A DNA stretch of 64,000 bases from Larkinella sp965227735 (GCF_965227735.1 NZ_OZ245776.1:3720001-3784000), one strand, 5' to 3'; positions 45,157-53,874 are shown, numbered from the stretch's first letter. A program made the numbers and translations. The notes: generated by a model not told the origin, from the letters alone.

Positions 45157-45882
45157 TCAATAAATGAAATCCAGGTTTTTATCCTTGTAATCTTCCGGAT
45201 CAAGCGCTAAAAACTCTTCCCAAAACGGACTGTTTGGAACCCCGGCTTTACAGATCAGGGGTTCTTTTTTTATGGGATGAATAAAATAGAGCCGTCTGGC
45301 ATGCAAATTGATGCTGCTGTCCTGATTCGGCCGCGGGAAGCCGTACTTGATGTCTCCCCGAATCGGACAGCCCATACTCGCCAATTGCACCCGAATCTGG
45401 TGCGGCCGCCCCGTAATCGGATTGACTTCCAGCAAATAATGATCGTTGATTTTTCCGAGTAAACGGTACGTCAATTCGGCCTTTTGCGAACCCGGCACTT
45501 CGTCGTCATAGGCTTTTACGGTGTTCGTCGCTTCGTCTTTGAGCAGAAAATGCGTCAGGCGGCCTTTCTCCTCCCGGGGTTTTCGCCCCACCACAGCCCA
45601 ATAGGTTTTCTGAACCTGCCGTTTTCGGAAGATTTCGTTCATTCGTTCCAGCGCCTTCGACGTCCGGGCAAACACCACCAGCCCGCTCACGGGCCGGTCG
45701 AGCCGGTGAACGGTTCCCAAAAACACATCGCCGGGTTTATCGTATTTTTTCTTGATGTAACTTTTTATCATATCAAGCAGCGGCACATCGCGGGTTTTAT
45801 CCGCCTGCACCAACACACCCGGCTCTTTATTGACAACAATCAGGTGGTTATCTTCGTAGACAACGACGTATTTCTGTTTCAT
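45157..45882 (-). CDS. RluA family pseudouridine synthase
   Basis: 241 residues from ATG 45882; an in-frame TTG at 45927 would add a basic tail and is less likely. The catalytic motif HRLDRPVSGLVVF holds Asp62, the nucleophile that isomerises uridine in rRNA or tRNA. There is no S4 domain, so it belongs to the shorter RluA/RluC-like branch. PITGRPHQIRVQLA and GDIKYG are further family signatures. It lies 70 bp downstream of panB on the same strand and may be co-transcribed. The target uridine cannot be named. Confidence 0.92.
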   Translation of the reverse strand: MKQKYVVVYEDNHLIVVNKEPGVLVQADKTRDVPLLDMIKSYIKKKYDKPGDVFLGTVHRLDRPVSGLVVFARTSKALERMNEIFRKRQVQKTYWAVVGRKPREEKGRLTHFLLKDEATNTVKAYDDEVPGSQKAELTYRLLGKINDHYLLEVNPITGRPHQIRVQLASMGCPIRGDIKYGFPRPNQDSSINLHARRLYFIHPIKKEPLICKAGVPNSPFWEEFLALDPEDYKDKNLDFIY

Positions 45883-45952
45883 TCGTTTGGAACGGTTTTC
45901 AAACCGTCTTTTGTGCCTTTCCAACAAGCCGGATTCCCGACCGTTCGTTCGG

Positions 45953-46771
45953 CTAATAGGCTTCTTCTTTACTCGGAAACTCGCGGCCTTTCACATCGTC
46001 GACATAATGCCCAATGGCCTGCGTAATCACCCCGTGCAGGTCTGCATACCGGCGCAGGAAACGCGGTTTGAATTCTTTGTTGATGCCCAGCAGGTCGTGC
46101 AACACCAGAATCTGGCCGTCGGCATCCGGCCCGGCTCCAATGCCGATCGTCGGAATGGTCAGACTTTCAGAAACCTGTTTGGTCAATGCGGCCGGAATTT
46201 TCTCCAGAACGACGGCAAAGCAGCCAATGTCTTCCAGCATTTTCGCGTCTTCCAACAGTTTCTGAGCTTCGGTTTCTTCCTTCGCCCGAACGGCATACGT
46301 CCCGAATTTATAGATCGACTGGGGAGTCAAACCCAGGTGGCCCATCACGGGAACACCCGCACTCAAAACCCGGATAATCGACTCCCGAACCTCCAGACCA
46401 CCTTCCATTTTCACCGAATGCGCACCCGATTCTTTCATGATCCGGATGGCCGATCGCAGGGCTTCGGACGAATTTCCCTGGTAGGAACCAAACGGCAAAT
46501 CGACCACGACCAGCGCCCGCTTCACGGCCCGAACAACCGAGGTAGCGTGGTAGATCATCTGATCCAGCGTAATCGGCAGGGTGGTTTCGTGGCCCGCCAT
46601 CACGTTGGAGGCCGAATCACCCACCAGGATGATTTCGACACCGGCGGCATCGACCAACCGCGCCAGTGAATAGTCATAGGCAGTCAATGCCGAAATTTTC
46701 TCTCCCTTGCTTTTCAGCTCCTGAATAACATGGGTAGTGATCCGTTTGATGTCGGGGTTATGAACAGACAT
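45953..46771 (-). CDS. panB: 3-methyl-2-oxobutanoate hydroxymethyltransferase
   Basis: 272 residues, standard length. PanB adds a hydroxymethyl group from methylene-tetrahydrofolate to 2-oxoisovalerate, the first committed step to pantothenate and coenzyme A. Signatures: ALTAYDYSLARLVD, VGDSASNVMAGHETTLPIT (metal and substrate binding) and KMEGG (active-site region). GIGAGPDADGQILV is the conserved C-terminal barrel strand. The gene precedes the RluA-type gene on the minus strand. Confidence 0.96.
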   Translation of the reverse strand: MSVHNPDIKRITTHVIQELKSKGEKISALTAYDYSLARLVDAAGVEIILVGDSASNVMAGHETTLPITLDQMIYHATSVVRAVKRALVVVDLPFGSYQGNSSEALRSAIRIMKESGAHSVKMEGGLEVRESIIRVLSAGVPVMGHLGLTPQSIYKFGTYAVRAKEETEAQKLLEDAKMLEDIGCFAVVLEKIPAALTKQVSESLTIPTIGIGAGPDADGQILVLHDLLGINKEFKPRFLRRYADLHGVITQAIGHYVDDVKGREFPSKEEAY

Positions 46772-46904
46772 TCCTTAGGTAAACCGTTTTAAATAGTCAG
46801 TGAGCAGGATTAGCAGGCAATCTACGGGTATTCGTAGGTAATAAAACCACGATGGCAACAAAATGATTCTGTTGCAGGTGAACGGTTTGCGGTTTGGGTT
46901 AAAA

Positions 46905-48350
46905 TCAACGATCGATCAGCCAGGATTCGGGGTTCATCCGGCTGGTGCTTTTCCAGACCTGGAACTGCACTTCCGCCACGCCATCCTTGTCGGTGGCCAC
47001 CACACCAATCACCTCGCGGGCTTTGACCCGCTGCCCGACCTGCACCGAAACGCTTTTCAGTTTGGCATAAACCGTGTAATAATCCCCGTGCTGAACGGCC
47101 ACGATGTTGTGCATCCCGGTTACGTAGGTTGTGTACTGAACAATTCCGTCATAAACCGCCCTCACCACCTCGCCGGGGCTGGTCTGAATATCGATGCCGG
47201 GATTATCCTGCATAACGCCTTTCAAAACCGGGTGCGGTTTTACGCCGTAATGATCCGAAATGAAGCCCCGCGTGACGGGCCAGGGAAGCCGGTTTTTGGA
47301 AGAAGCGAACGAAGACGCCAGGGCCGCTTCTTCGTCATTGAGCAAATTATTTCGGCGCTCATCGGGCTTGCGGGCAGTTCGTTCCGACGCTTCTGCGGCC
47401 GATTCGGTGGCCTTGGGTTCAACAGCTTTCGGTTCAGCCGTCTCCGGTTCGTCCGATTCTGCTGCGGCAGCGGCCCGTTCAGCTTTGGCTTTAGCTGCGG
47501 CAACCGCAGCCGCTTTTTCACGGGCAATCCGCTCTCGTTCGGCTTTCAAGCGGGCCAGACGCGCCAGGCGTTCCCGCTCTTCCCGTTCGCGAATTTCCCG
47601 GCGAATCATTTCCGTAATGGCCGATTCCAGCCGGTTGACGGCCTTCCGGCTTTCGGCCAGTTCAGTCCGCAAGTCCTGTTCTTTCTCGCTCAGTTCCTCG
47701 GCAACCCGGTTTTTCTCATCTTTCAGCCCTTCCAGTCGCTTCGATTCGTTGACCTGCACGGCCAGCGTTCCCTGCTGCTGTTTCTTTTTACGCTCCACGT
47801 CCTGCTGCTTCGTGAGCATTTCCTGCCGTACTTTCTCCATCTGCCGCACCTGTCCCTTCCGGGCCTCAGAGTATTGCTGGAGGTACTTATACCGCGCTAC
47901 CAACTGATTGAAATTTTCGGCCGAAAACAGAAAGCCCAGCGGATTGACCTGCTGCCGGCGTTTGTCGGCGGTATAAATCATTTCGCCGTATTCTTTTTTA
48001 AGCTTTTCCAGATTATTCTGCAACTGGTTGCTGGTCCGGCGCAGGTCCTGAATTTCGGATGTCATCAGCTTAACATCTTCTGTCAGCAGATTGATCTGTT
48101 TGGATTGGGCCGCAATTTCCTGATTCAGCGCTTTCAGTTGGCCGAGGGTCGCCTGTTTCTGCGAAGAAGTTTTTTTCAGAATCGTCCGGATCTGCGAGAC
48201 CTTCTCGATGTTCTGCTTTTTCTCTTTTTCTAACTGCTGACGACTCCGCTGCTGGGCCATTACGCTCCCGCCAGCCAGCCAGCATAAGGTAAGCATAAGG
48301 ATCAATTCCCTCCAATCGGTAGCCCGAACCACTCTGTACTTCATAAGCAT
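46905..48350 (-). CDS. EnvC-like murein hydrolase activator with degenerate LytM domain
   Basis: 481 residues. A signal peptide (LILMLTLCWLAGGSVMAQ) is followed by a long coiled coil (about 35-290) rich in Lys, Glu and Gln, then an Ala/Glu/Lys linker and a C-terminal LytM/M23 domain (about 350-481). The zinc ligands of active M23 enzymes are replaced: NPGID instead of HxGxD, YAKL instead of YAHL, and VQFQVW instead of the His-containing strand. This matches EnvC, which activates amidases at the division site without cutting peptidoglycan. It is the third gene of the TPR-DUF4292-EnvC cluster, 18 bp after DUF4292. Confidence 0.9.
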   Translation of the reverse strand: MLMKYRVVRATDWRELILMLTLCWLAGGSVMAQQRSRQQLEKEKKQNIEKVSQIRTILKKTSSQKQATLGQLKALNQEIAAQSKQINLLTEDVKLMTSEIQDLRRTSNQLQNNLEKLKKEYGEMIYTADKRRQQVNPLGFLFSAENFNQLVARYKYLQQYSEARKGQVRQMEKVRQEMLTKQQDVERKKKQQQGTLAVQVNESKRLEGLKDEKNRVAEELSEKEQDLRTELAESRKAVNRLESAITEMIRREIREREERERLARLARLKAERERIAREKAAAVAAAKAKAERAAAAAESDEPETAEPKAVEPKATESAAEASERTARKPDERRNNLLNDEEAALASSFASSKNRLPWPVTRGFISDHYGVKPHPVLKGVMQDNPGIDIQTSPGEVVRAVYDGIVQYTTYVTGMHNIVAVQHGDYYTVYAKLKSVSVQVGQRVKAREVIGVVATDKDGVAEVQFQVWKSTSRMNPESWLIDR

Positions 48351-48368
48351 CTTGCAATACCGGGGCAG

Positions 48369-49220
48369 TTACGGTCTCCGCTGGTATTTTGGCGGAATGC
48401 TGAACGGAAAGCCCGGATTTTTATCGGTAAGCTCTACTTTATTGTGTCGTATGCGTAAGACGGTCTGGTAAGGTTGACCATCATTTTTGGATTTATAATC
48501 GACGGTTACCAGACTGGTGTACGGAAACAGGAAATTATTCAATACCGTGAAGTCTTCATAATCCAGCGTCAGCGAATTCCGGGTGGGTTGTTCCACCACC
48601 AGCAGCTTTTTTAGCTTCCGGTTTTCTTCTCCAATGTAGTTGTCGACCATCACCTTGCCTTCGCGCTGCCGCAGCAGGAGGTAATCTTTCTCGTTTTTAA
48701 CCCGTTGGGCCGGTTCCTGGGGTAGCGGCAGATTTCCGATCAGCAGCGACTGGATTAGCCCAAAAGTCAGGTTAAAATTAAACCGCTGACTCAATGACGT
48801 ATAATCATACACGGAATATTCGCGGTGAATGCGATCCATAATCACCACGGAATCTTTCGTAATCAGCGCCCGTGCCACTTCCACCCCGACGCCCGACACC
48901 GACAACCAGATCAGGCTGTCTTTATCGATGCGGAGGTTTACGTTGGCGTTGTTGATATCCTGGTCTTTGCTCTTGAACGAAACCTTCGATTTGGCCGTCA
49001 AATAGGCGAAATCAACCTGGTCGACGGTGGCCTTGGGGTCGACGGCAGACACGACCGGGGCGGTGGCAATCGTATCGGTACGGATTGGGGTTTGGGCTTG
49101 CACGGAAACCGTATCGGCTGTGGGCGAAGGCGGGGCGTTGCGGAACAGTTTCCGCCGACGGCATCCTTCCGATGTACACAGCATGATGACGCACAAAATT
49201 CCAATAAGGTGTTTACTCAT
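48369..49220 (-). CDS. DUF4292 lipoprotein (LolB/LolA-like fold predicted)
   Basis: 283 residues from ATG 49220, which overlaps the stop of the TPR gene in ATGAGTAA. Lipoprotein signal ending at Cys20 (CVIMLCTSEGC). The body matches DUF4292: KVSFKSKDQDINNANVNLRI, SLIWLSVSGVGVEVARALIT, RIHREYSVYDY. The family shares a predicted lipoprotein-carrier (LolA/LolB-like) sandwich fold, so a role in outer-membrane lipoprotein or lipid handling is possible but unproven. The cluster with a TPR gene and an EnvC-like gene is a repeated arrangement in Bacteroidota. Confidence 0.88.
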   Translation of the reverse strand: MSKHLIGILCVIMLCTSEGCRRRKLFRNAPPSPTADTVSVQAQTPIRTDTIATAPVVSAVDPKATVDQVDFAYLTAKSKVSFKSKDQDINNANVNLRIDKDSLIWLSVSGVGVEVARALITKDSVVIMDRIHREYSVYDYTSLSQRFNFNLTFGLIQSLLIGNLPLPQEPAQRVKNEKDYLLLRQREGKVMVDNYIGEENRKLKKLLVVEQPTRNSLTLDYEDFTVLNNFLFPYTSLVTVDYKSKNDGQPYQTVLRIRHNKVELTDKNPGFPFSIPPKYQRRP

Positions 49221-50970
49221 AGATTTTTCCGGTTGCAATTTTCTTGTCCAACCGCTCGGTCGTTTCGCCTTTTAGTTTGGCCCGTTTCCACTGTTCAACC
49301 GCCTTGTCGCGCTCACCAAGCTGGTATAACACGTCGCCGTAGTGTTCGATAATGGTCCCACTCACGTTTTGGTCGGCTTGAATGGCTTTTTCGAGGAAAG
49401 TCCGGGCCTTGGCGTAGTCCTTCATGACGTACAAAACCCAGGCGTAGGTGTCCAGATAGGTCGCGTTGGTCTGGTTTTTTTCCACCAGTCGCTCCGACAT
49501 TTGTAGCGCCAACGGCAGTTTTTCTTTCCGCAGGGATAAGAAATAGCTGTAGTTATTCAAAACGTGATCGTTGTCCGGGTCTTCTTTCAACACCAGTTCG
49601 TAAGCTTCGTCCGACTTCTGATGGTCGCCCATGCCGTTGTAGACATCGCCCAACTGTGCGTTCACGCTCTTCATCAGCTCGGCGTTGGTGGCCGACAGCC
49701 GCCGGGTTTCCTCGTAGGCTTCAATGGCTTCTTTATACCGCTTTTTGAAATAATTGGCCGATCCGTTAAATGCCCAGATAACGCCCTGATTTGGAAACAA
49801 TTCCAGTGCCTGCTCGGAGTGAACGAGCATGCTGTCCATCTGATTCAGTTCGCCGTCGAGTTGCAGAATGGCTCCCCAGACTTCATAGGTGGCTTTGTCC
49901 AGACGGGCAGCTTTAACGTAATAATCCCGGGCCTCGGCTTTTTTGCCCTGTTGCACCAGCAAGTCGGCATAAATGGCTTGCGAACGGGCGTCTTTGGGAT
50001 GAGCCGTTGCCAGCTCTCTGGCCAGCTTCACGGCACTCTGCCTGGCTCTATCGTCTTTACCAACCACGCCGATGTAACTTGACAAAATCCGTGCTTTAAT
50101 GTCGGCTTCCAGATTCGGATTCGAAAAGACTTTGTCGAGTTCCTGGCTGCATTTTTCCAAATCACCCTGCTTGCGATACAGATCGGCCAGCATCACGTGG
50201 GCCTGGGGCAAATCCGTGTTGACTTTCAACGCCCGCTGGAGCCAGTCCACCGCCTGATCGTTCCGGTCGTTGGCAATCAGTAGTTCTGCCCCTTCGAGCA
50301 GGTAGTCGGTTTCGCCGGGTTCGGAAGCCACCAGCTTTTCAGCTTCCTGAATGGCTTTTTCCACTTTATTTTGCTTCAGGTAAATCCGCTGTTTCTGCCG
50401 GATGATCTCTTCGTTCATGCCGGTGGCCTTCTCCACTTTGTCGTACATGTCGAGGGCCTTGTCCGGTTTTTCATCGAAGAGGTAAATAGCCGCCAGTTCA
50501 ACGCCGTACTCGATGTTTTCGGGGCTTTTCTTAATCAGCTCTTCATACAGATTTTCGGCATCGGCGTAGCGTTTCTGCTTCACCAGCAGTTCAGCCAGTT
50601 GCAGCACATAGTATTTGTTGGTGCCTTTATCCAACTGAACGGCTTTCTGGGCAAAAGGAAGAGCCTCTTCCGGTTTGCTCAGTTTCATCAGGGCCGTTGC
50701 GGCTGCGTAGTTGGCCGCCGGGTTTTCGGGATCAAGCTGGATGACTTTCTGGAATTGCGGTACTGCTTTGGCCGGTTCGTCCATCATCATGAACTTCATC
50801 CCTTCCGTAAACAGGGATTCCTCCACGCCCCGAACGCCCTCTTTCGGCTTCTGCTGCTCCTTTTCCTTGGATTTACGTTGTGCCTCAGCGGGTGTGATGC
50901 TCCACACCATCAGGCAACCGATACCGGCAACCAGCCATTTCCGCCAATTGGGTTTTACCAGATAGTGCAT
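49213..50970 (-). CDS. Exported tetratricopeptide repeat protein
   Basis: 585 residues with a signal sequence (VAGIGCLMVWSITPAEAQ), a short Lys/Glu-rich linker, and about a dozen TPR units from 50 to the end (for example FQKVIQLDPENPAANYAAA, YEELIKKSPENIEYGVELA and AYELVLKEDPDNDHVLNNYS). TPR scaffolds mount protein complexes; this one should act in the periplasm or at the outer membrane. It is first in the cluster with DUF4292 (8-bp overlap) and the EnvC-like gene, so a shared envelope function is likely. A -7 box lies about 120 bp upstream. Confidence 0.9.
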   Translation of the reverse strand: MHYLVKPNWRKWLVAGIGCLMVWSITPAEAQRKSKEKEQQKPKEGVRGVEESLFTEGMKFMMMDEPAKAVPQFQKVIQLDPENPAANYAAATALMKLSKPEEALPFAQKAVQLDKGTNKYYVLQLAELLVKQKRYADAENLYEELIKKSPENIEYGVELAAIYLFDEKPDKALDMYDKVEKATGMNEEIIRQKQRIYLKQNKVEKAIQEAEKLVASEPGETDYLLEGAELLIANDRNDQAVDWLQRALKVNTDLPQAHVMLADLYRKQGDLEKCSQELDKVFSNPNLEADIKARILSSYIGVVGKDDRARQSAVKLARELATAHPKDARSQAIYADLLVQQGKKAEARDYYVKAARLDKATYEVWGAILQLDGELNQMDSMLVHSEQALELFPNQGVIWAFNGSANYFKKRYKEAIEAYEETRRLSATNAELMKSVNAQLGDVYNGMGDHQKSDEAYELVLKEDPDNDHVLNNYSYFLSLRKEKLPLALQMSERLVEKNQTNATYLDTYAWVLYVMKDYAKARTFLEKAIQADQNVSGTIIEHYGDVLYQLGERDKAVEQWKRAKLKGETTERLDKKIATGKIYE

Positions 50971-51086
50971 CTGTATGAGTTACTTAAATGAATTGAACGA
51001 CTCTGAATGCCCACCGGGCTTCTCCTGTTCAAACGTGTCAGGCACAGTCTCTATTGCAACCGGATGCAACCAATGGTCACAATATG

Positions 51087-51094
51087 CAAAGGTA
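51087..51094 (-). promoter_or_regulatory. -7 box for the TPR-DUF4292-EnvC cluster
   Basis: TACCTTTG read on the minus strand from 51094 to 51087, a full consensus match, with no obvious -33 TTG. It would give a leader of about 110 nt. 50971-51086 holds no other recognisable feature. Confidence 0.45.
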
Positions 51095-51151
51095 GTGGAA
51101 AACATCGGATAGTCATCCGACAAAGGCGGGTTGATCTCAAGTGGCCAGCAC

Positions 51152-51247
51152 TAATATCAAATACTGAATATTGAATAACAAATAATGAAGTTAAAAACCG
51201 AAACCCTGGCCCTCACTTCGTTATTCGATATTCAGTATTCGATATTA
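51152..51247. repeat. Imperfect palindrome after the AlbA_2 gene
   Basis: The left arm 51152-51191 and right arm 51215-51247 are reverse complements apart from a 7-nt insertion in the left arm and a few substitutions. The arms consist of the word ATACTGAATATTGAATAAC and variants, so each arm is itself a loose repeat of (T)GAATA. It starts eight bases after the stop of the minus-strand gene at 51255. Confidence 0.85.
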
Positions 51248-51254
51248 AAACCCT

Positions 51255-51899
51255 TCACCCCATCCGCGTCGTAAACCGATCTACGGTTTCATGGGGATGG
51301 ATTTCCAGCACATTGGCCAGCACAAGCAAGACCAGGGTTCGGGAGGCCATTTTGCGGGGAATGTTGGCGATGTTGGCAAACAAATCGACGGTAATGCTCT
51401 GGTTGCGATCCAGATGCTGCATCAGGGTCTGCTCTTTGTCGCCATACGTAAACCGCACCGCCCGCTCGGCGGTTTCGCCTTTCATGATCTCGCGAACCTC
51501 CTTGCTGGCTTGAACGGCCTTGTCGTCAACCCGAATGTAGGCCCGCCGGAAATCGTTGAGCGGATCGTCGACGTAATGCGGTTTTCGCTCACTTTCCGGA
51601 ACCGTAATCACCAGCACTTCCCGTTCGTTGGCGAGCAGCACGCGTTCCATGGAGTAGGTGATGGTGGGTGTACAATACCGTTCGATGGCGCGTTCCAGCA
51701 GGTATTCGTCTTCGTCGACGTGCTTAAGGCCCTGGATACTTTTGTCGTCGCCGATGCCAATGAGCAGTTTTCCGCCTTCGGTGTTGGCAAACGCCACAAT
51801 TTCACGAATAATCCGTTCGGGGTGATTGGACTTTAATTTGAATTCAAGATGCGTTCCCTCACCCTGTCTAACCAGTTCCTTGAGCGCCCTGTAGTCCAT
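51255..51899 (-). CDS. AlbA_2 (Schlafen-like) domain protein
   Basis: 214 residues. The N-terminal ~120 residues match the AlbA_2/divergent AAA-4 domain: GEGTHLEFKLKSNHPERIIREIVAFANTEGG is split here as EFKLKSN, EIVAFANTEGG and LLIGIGDDKSIQG. The second half holds a likely winged-helix region (DLFANIANIPRKMASRTLVLLVLANVLEIH in parts), as in many members of the family. Such proteins are putative regulators or nucleic-acid-binding factors. It is a single gene, with no mobile or defence partner near. Confidence 0.82.
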   Translation of the reverse strand: MDYRALKELVRQGEGTHLEFKLKSNHPERIIREIVAFANTEGGKLLIGIGDDKSIQGLKHVDEDEYLLERAIERYCTPTITYSMERVLLANEREVLVITVPESERKPHYVDDPLNDFRRAYIRVDDKAVQASKEVREIMKGETAERAVRFTYGDKEQTLMQHLDRNQSITVDLFANIANIPRKMASRTLVLLVLANVLEIHPHETVDRFTTRMG

Positions 51900-52017
51900 C
51901 CGTCAGTCGGCTGTGTAGGTATCAGGAAGGATGTCAGCCCCTCCCTTGCTTTTAAATATAACCGTTTTAACCCATACGAACCAAAAGGTTGAACAACTAT
52001 TTTACCGGAAATTGCCG

Positions 52018-52025
52018 TAATTTTG
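52018..52025 (+). promoter_or_regulatory. -7 box of the carotenoid hydroxylase gene
   Basis: TAATTTTG, a full TAnnTTTG match, 78 bp before the ATG at 52104. No clear -33 TTG. Confidence 0.45.
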
Positions 52026-52103
52026 TCCGTTGTTCTCAGTATTAACCATTTAAACTAGTTGGCGGTTTTACCTTTTGGCAAGATCTGATCTAGTAACGAA
52101 AAA

Positions 52104-52547
52104 ATGCTGGTAAACGTTGTTATCGTCCTGGTTACGTTTGTGGGAATGGAAGGTGTCGCCTGGTGGACACACAAATACATCATGCACGGTTTCATGTGGC
52201 GCTGGCATCATTCGCACCACAACCACCATGCCGGTTTTCTGGAGCGAAACGATCTGTTCAGCGTAATTTTTAGTCTGGCCGCAGTCGGAACGGTGGTAGT
52301 AGGTTTCGAAGTCGAATCGCTCTGGTTTCTGGCACCAATTGGCATTGGCGTGACTTTATACGGTATCTTTTATTTTATTTTCCACGATGTCATCGTCCAC
52401 CGGCGGATCAAAATCCGGTTCAACACCCGAAATTCGTACCTGAAACGCATCATCCGGGCGCACTACATTCATCATAGGGTTCACAAACGCCAGGGAGCCG
52501 AGGCATTCGGTTTTTTGTATGCGCCGAAGAAATACCGGAATCGCTGA
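52104..52547 (+). CDS. crtZ: Beta-carotene hydroxylase (CrtZ-type) / fatty acid hydroxylase superfamily
   Basis: 147 residues with four hydrophobic segments and the histidine clusters of the di-iron membrane hydroxylases: HKYIMH, HHSHHNHH, FHDVIVHRR and HYIHHRVH. This arrangement and the short length match CrtZ, which hydroxylates the rings of beta-carotene to give zeaxanthin-type pigments in the inner membrane. No other crt genes lie in the window; dxs at 38718 feeds the same pathway. It could also be a related hydroxylase acting on a different carotenoid. Confidence 0.88.
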   Translation: MLVNVVIVLVTFVGMEGVAWWTHKYIMHGFMWRWHHSHHNHHAGFLERNDLFSVIFSLAAVGTVVVGFEVESLWFLAPIGIGVTLYGIFYFIFHDVIVHRRIKIRFNTRNSYLKRIIRAHYIHHRVHKRQGAEAFGFLYAPKKYRNR

Positions 52548-52566
52548 TTTCCCGCAAATGGCAAAA

Positions 52567-52604
52567 CCCATAAAGTCACAACGTTTGCGCTGTACCTTTA
52601 TGGG
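52567..52604. terminator. Hairpin between the convergent crtZ-type and DUF2795 genes
   Basis: A perfect 9-bp stem (CCCATAAAG 52567-52575 with CTTTATGGG 52596-52604) and a 20-nt loop, between two convergent stop codons. Confidence 0.5.
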
Positions 52605-52626
52605 CCAAATTCATGGAAACAACCGG

Positions 52627-52848
52627 CTAATACTCGTCTTCGTTGAAGAAGAAATCGTCCTTGGTTGGGTAATCAGGCCATATTTCCTCGATACTCTCGT
52701 AGGGCTGACCGTCGTCCTCCAACTCCTGCAAGTTTTCAACTACTTCTAAGGGAGCGCCAGAGCGGATCGAGTAATCGATCAACTCATCTTTGGTAGCCGG
52801 CCAGGGGGCATCTTCCAGATAGGATGCCAATTCGAGTGTCCAATACAT
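52627..52848 (-). CDS. Small acidic DUF2795 protein
   Basis: 73 residues from ATG 52848, beginning MYWTLELASYLEDAPW; the frame is open further upstream but lacks an ATG there. The middle matches DUF2795 (PWPATKDELIDYSIRSGAP, LQELEDDGQPYESI). The C-terminus is strongly acidic (DFFFNEDEY). DUF2795 proteins are small soluble helical proteins of unknown role. A full -7 box (CAAAAGTA on the plus strand, 52894-52901) lies just upstream, so it has its own promoter. Confidence 0.85.
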   Translation of the reverse strand: MYWTLELASYLEDAPWPATKDELIDYSIRSGAPLEVVENLQELEDDGQPYESIEEIWPDYPTKDDFFFNEDEY

Positions 52849-52893
52849 ACGCGTTGCTGCTAAAATATGACGACTGATTGTCGTAAAATTGTG

Positions 52894-52901
52894 CAAAAGT
52901 A
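52894..52901 (-). promoter_or_regulatory. -7 box of the DUF2795 gene
   Basis: TACTTTTG on the minus strand (52901-52894), about 46 bp before the ATG at 52848. A full consensus match; the -33 box is unclear. Confidence 0.5.
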
Positions 52902-53045
52902 AAAAAATATGAATATCCTATACATGTCGCTGAAAATTCTTTCAGAAACGATACGGATGCCGTTCAGGCCATTTAACCGAATCCCGGTTGAAAATGTTTG
53001 TATTCTTTCGTCAAACTTCTTCTTTTTCTAACCGTCTATTAATCA

Positions 53046-53771
53046 ATGAACATTGAAATTTGCGCGTTTTCCCTGGAGTCCTGCCTGATTGCACAAGCCA
53101 ACGGTGCCACCCGGATCGAGTTGTGTGGGGGAGCAGGGGAGGGCGGCACCACACCAAGCTACGGCCTGATCGAATTGGCCCGCCAGCAGGTAACGATTAA
53201 CCTTTACGTTATGATACGTCCCCGTGGGGGCGATTTTTTATACAACGACACCGAACTGGCGGTGATGCGCCGGGATATTGAAGCCGCAAAGCAAACCGGT
53301 GCCGATGGCGTCGTACTGGGTTTGCTAAAACCGGATGGTACTGTCGATGAAGAAAAAACCGCCGAACTTATTCAGTTGGCCCACCCCTTGCCAGTTACGT
53401 TTCACCGGGCGTTCGACCTGACGCGCGATCCGGAAGAAGCCCTGGAAGCGGTCATCCGAACGGGTGCCAAACGCATTCTGACCTCGGGGCAGCAAGCCAG
53501 CGCAGAAGCCGGTATTCCGCTTCTCCGGCAGTTGGTTCAACAGGCTGACGATCGGATTGAAATTATGGCCGGAGCGGGCGTGACAGCCACGAATGCCGCC
53601 CGCCTGGCCGCGACGGGTGTCCACGCGCTTCATCTGACGGGCAAGCAGGTGATGGATAGCGGCATGGAATACCGTAACCCCAACGTACCGATGGCTTCGG
53701 TAGCCATGAGCGAATACGAATGGCTCAGTACGAGCAGCGAAGTCGTCCGGGCGGTGGTCGACGCAGTTTGA
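53046..53771 (+). CDS. cutC: CutC family copper homeostasis protein
   Basis: 241 residues with the CutC TIM-barrel pattern: EICAFSLESCLIAQANGATR, RIELCGGAGEGGTTPSYG, VMIRPRGGDFLY, GADGVVLGLL, FHRAFDLTRDP and LTSGQQASA. CutC was first linked to copper tolerance in E. coli, but its biochemical role remains uncertain. It is cytoplasmic and stands alone. It ends three bases before a long palindrome that separates it from the convergent SSS symporter gene. Confidence 0.94.
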   Translation: MNIEICAFSLESCLIAQANGATRIELCGGAGEGGTTPSYGLIELARQQVTINLYVMIRPRGGDFLYNDTELAVMRRDIEAAKQTGADGVVLGLLKPDGTVDEEKTAELIQLAHPLPVTFHRAFDLTRDPEEALEAVIRTGAKRILTSGQQASAEAGIPLLRQLVQQADDRIEIMAGAGVTATNAARLAATGVHALHLTGKQVMDSGMEYRNPNVPMASVAMSEYEWLSTSSEVVRAVVDAV

Positions 53772-53773
53772 GC

Positions 53774-53862
53774 TATTACACAGAGTTAATCAGAGAGCAT
53801 CAGAGGTTATCAGAGAAATACTCTGTTTAACTCTGATGCTCTCTGATTAACTCTGTGTAATA
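53774..53862. repeat. Long palindrome between cutC and the SSS symporter gene
   Basis: Perfect 32-bp arms (53774-53805 and 53831-53862) with a further inner CAGAG/CTCTG pairing (53811-53815 with 53821-53825) and a 5-nt loop. The arms are built from repeats of CAGAG (ACACAGAG, ATCAGAGAG, ATCAGAG). The position between convergent stops and the T-rich exit in both directions make it a likely bidirectional terminator. Confidence 0.9.
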
Positions 53863-53874
53863 ACTTCTCCTTTT

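Noticed and set aside
45883..45927. TTG-initiated extension of the RluA-type protein
   Set aside because: Adds only a basic tail with no family match; ATG 45882 gives a normal N-terminus.
46863..48233. 456-codon plus-strand frame rich in Phe, Gly and Leu
   Set aside because: Complement of the Lys/Glu-rich coiled coil of the EnvC-like gene, which produces Phe/Leu in the opposite frame.
53774..53862. Possible CRISPR-like array of CAGAG repeats
   Set aside because: Units are 5 bp with irregular short spacing and the two halves are inverted, so this is a palindrome and not an array. No cas genes are present.
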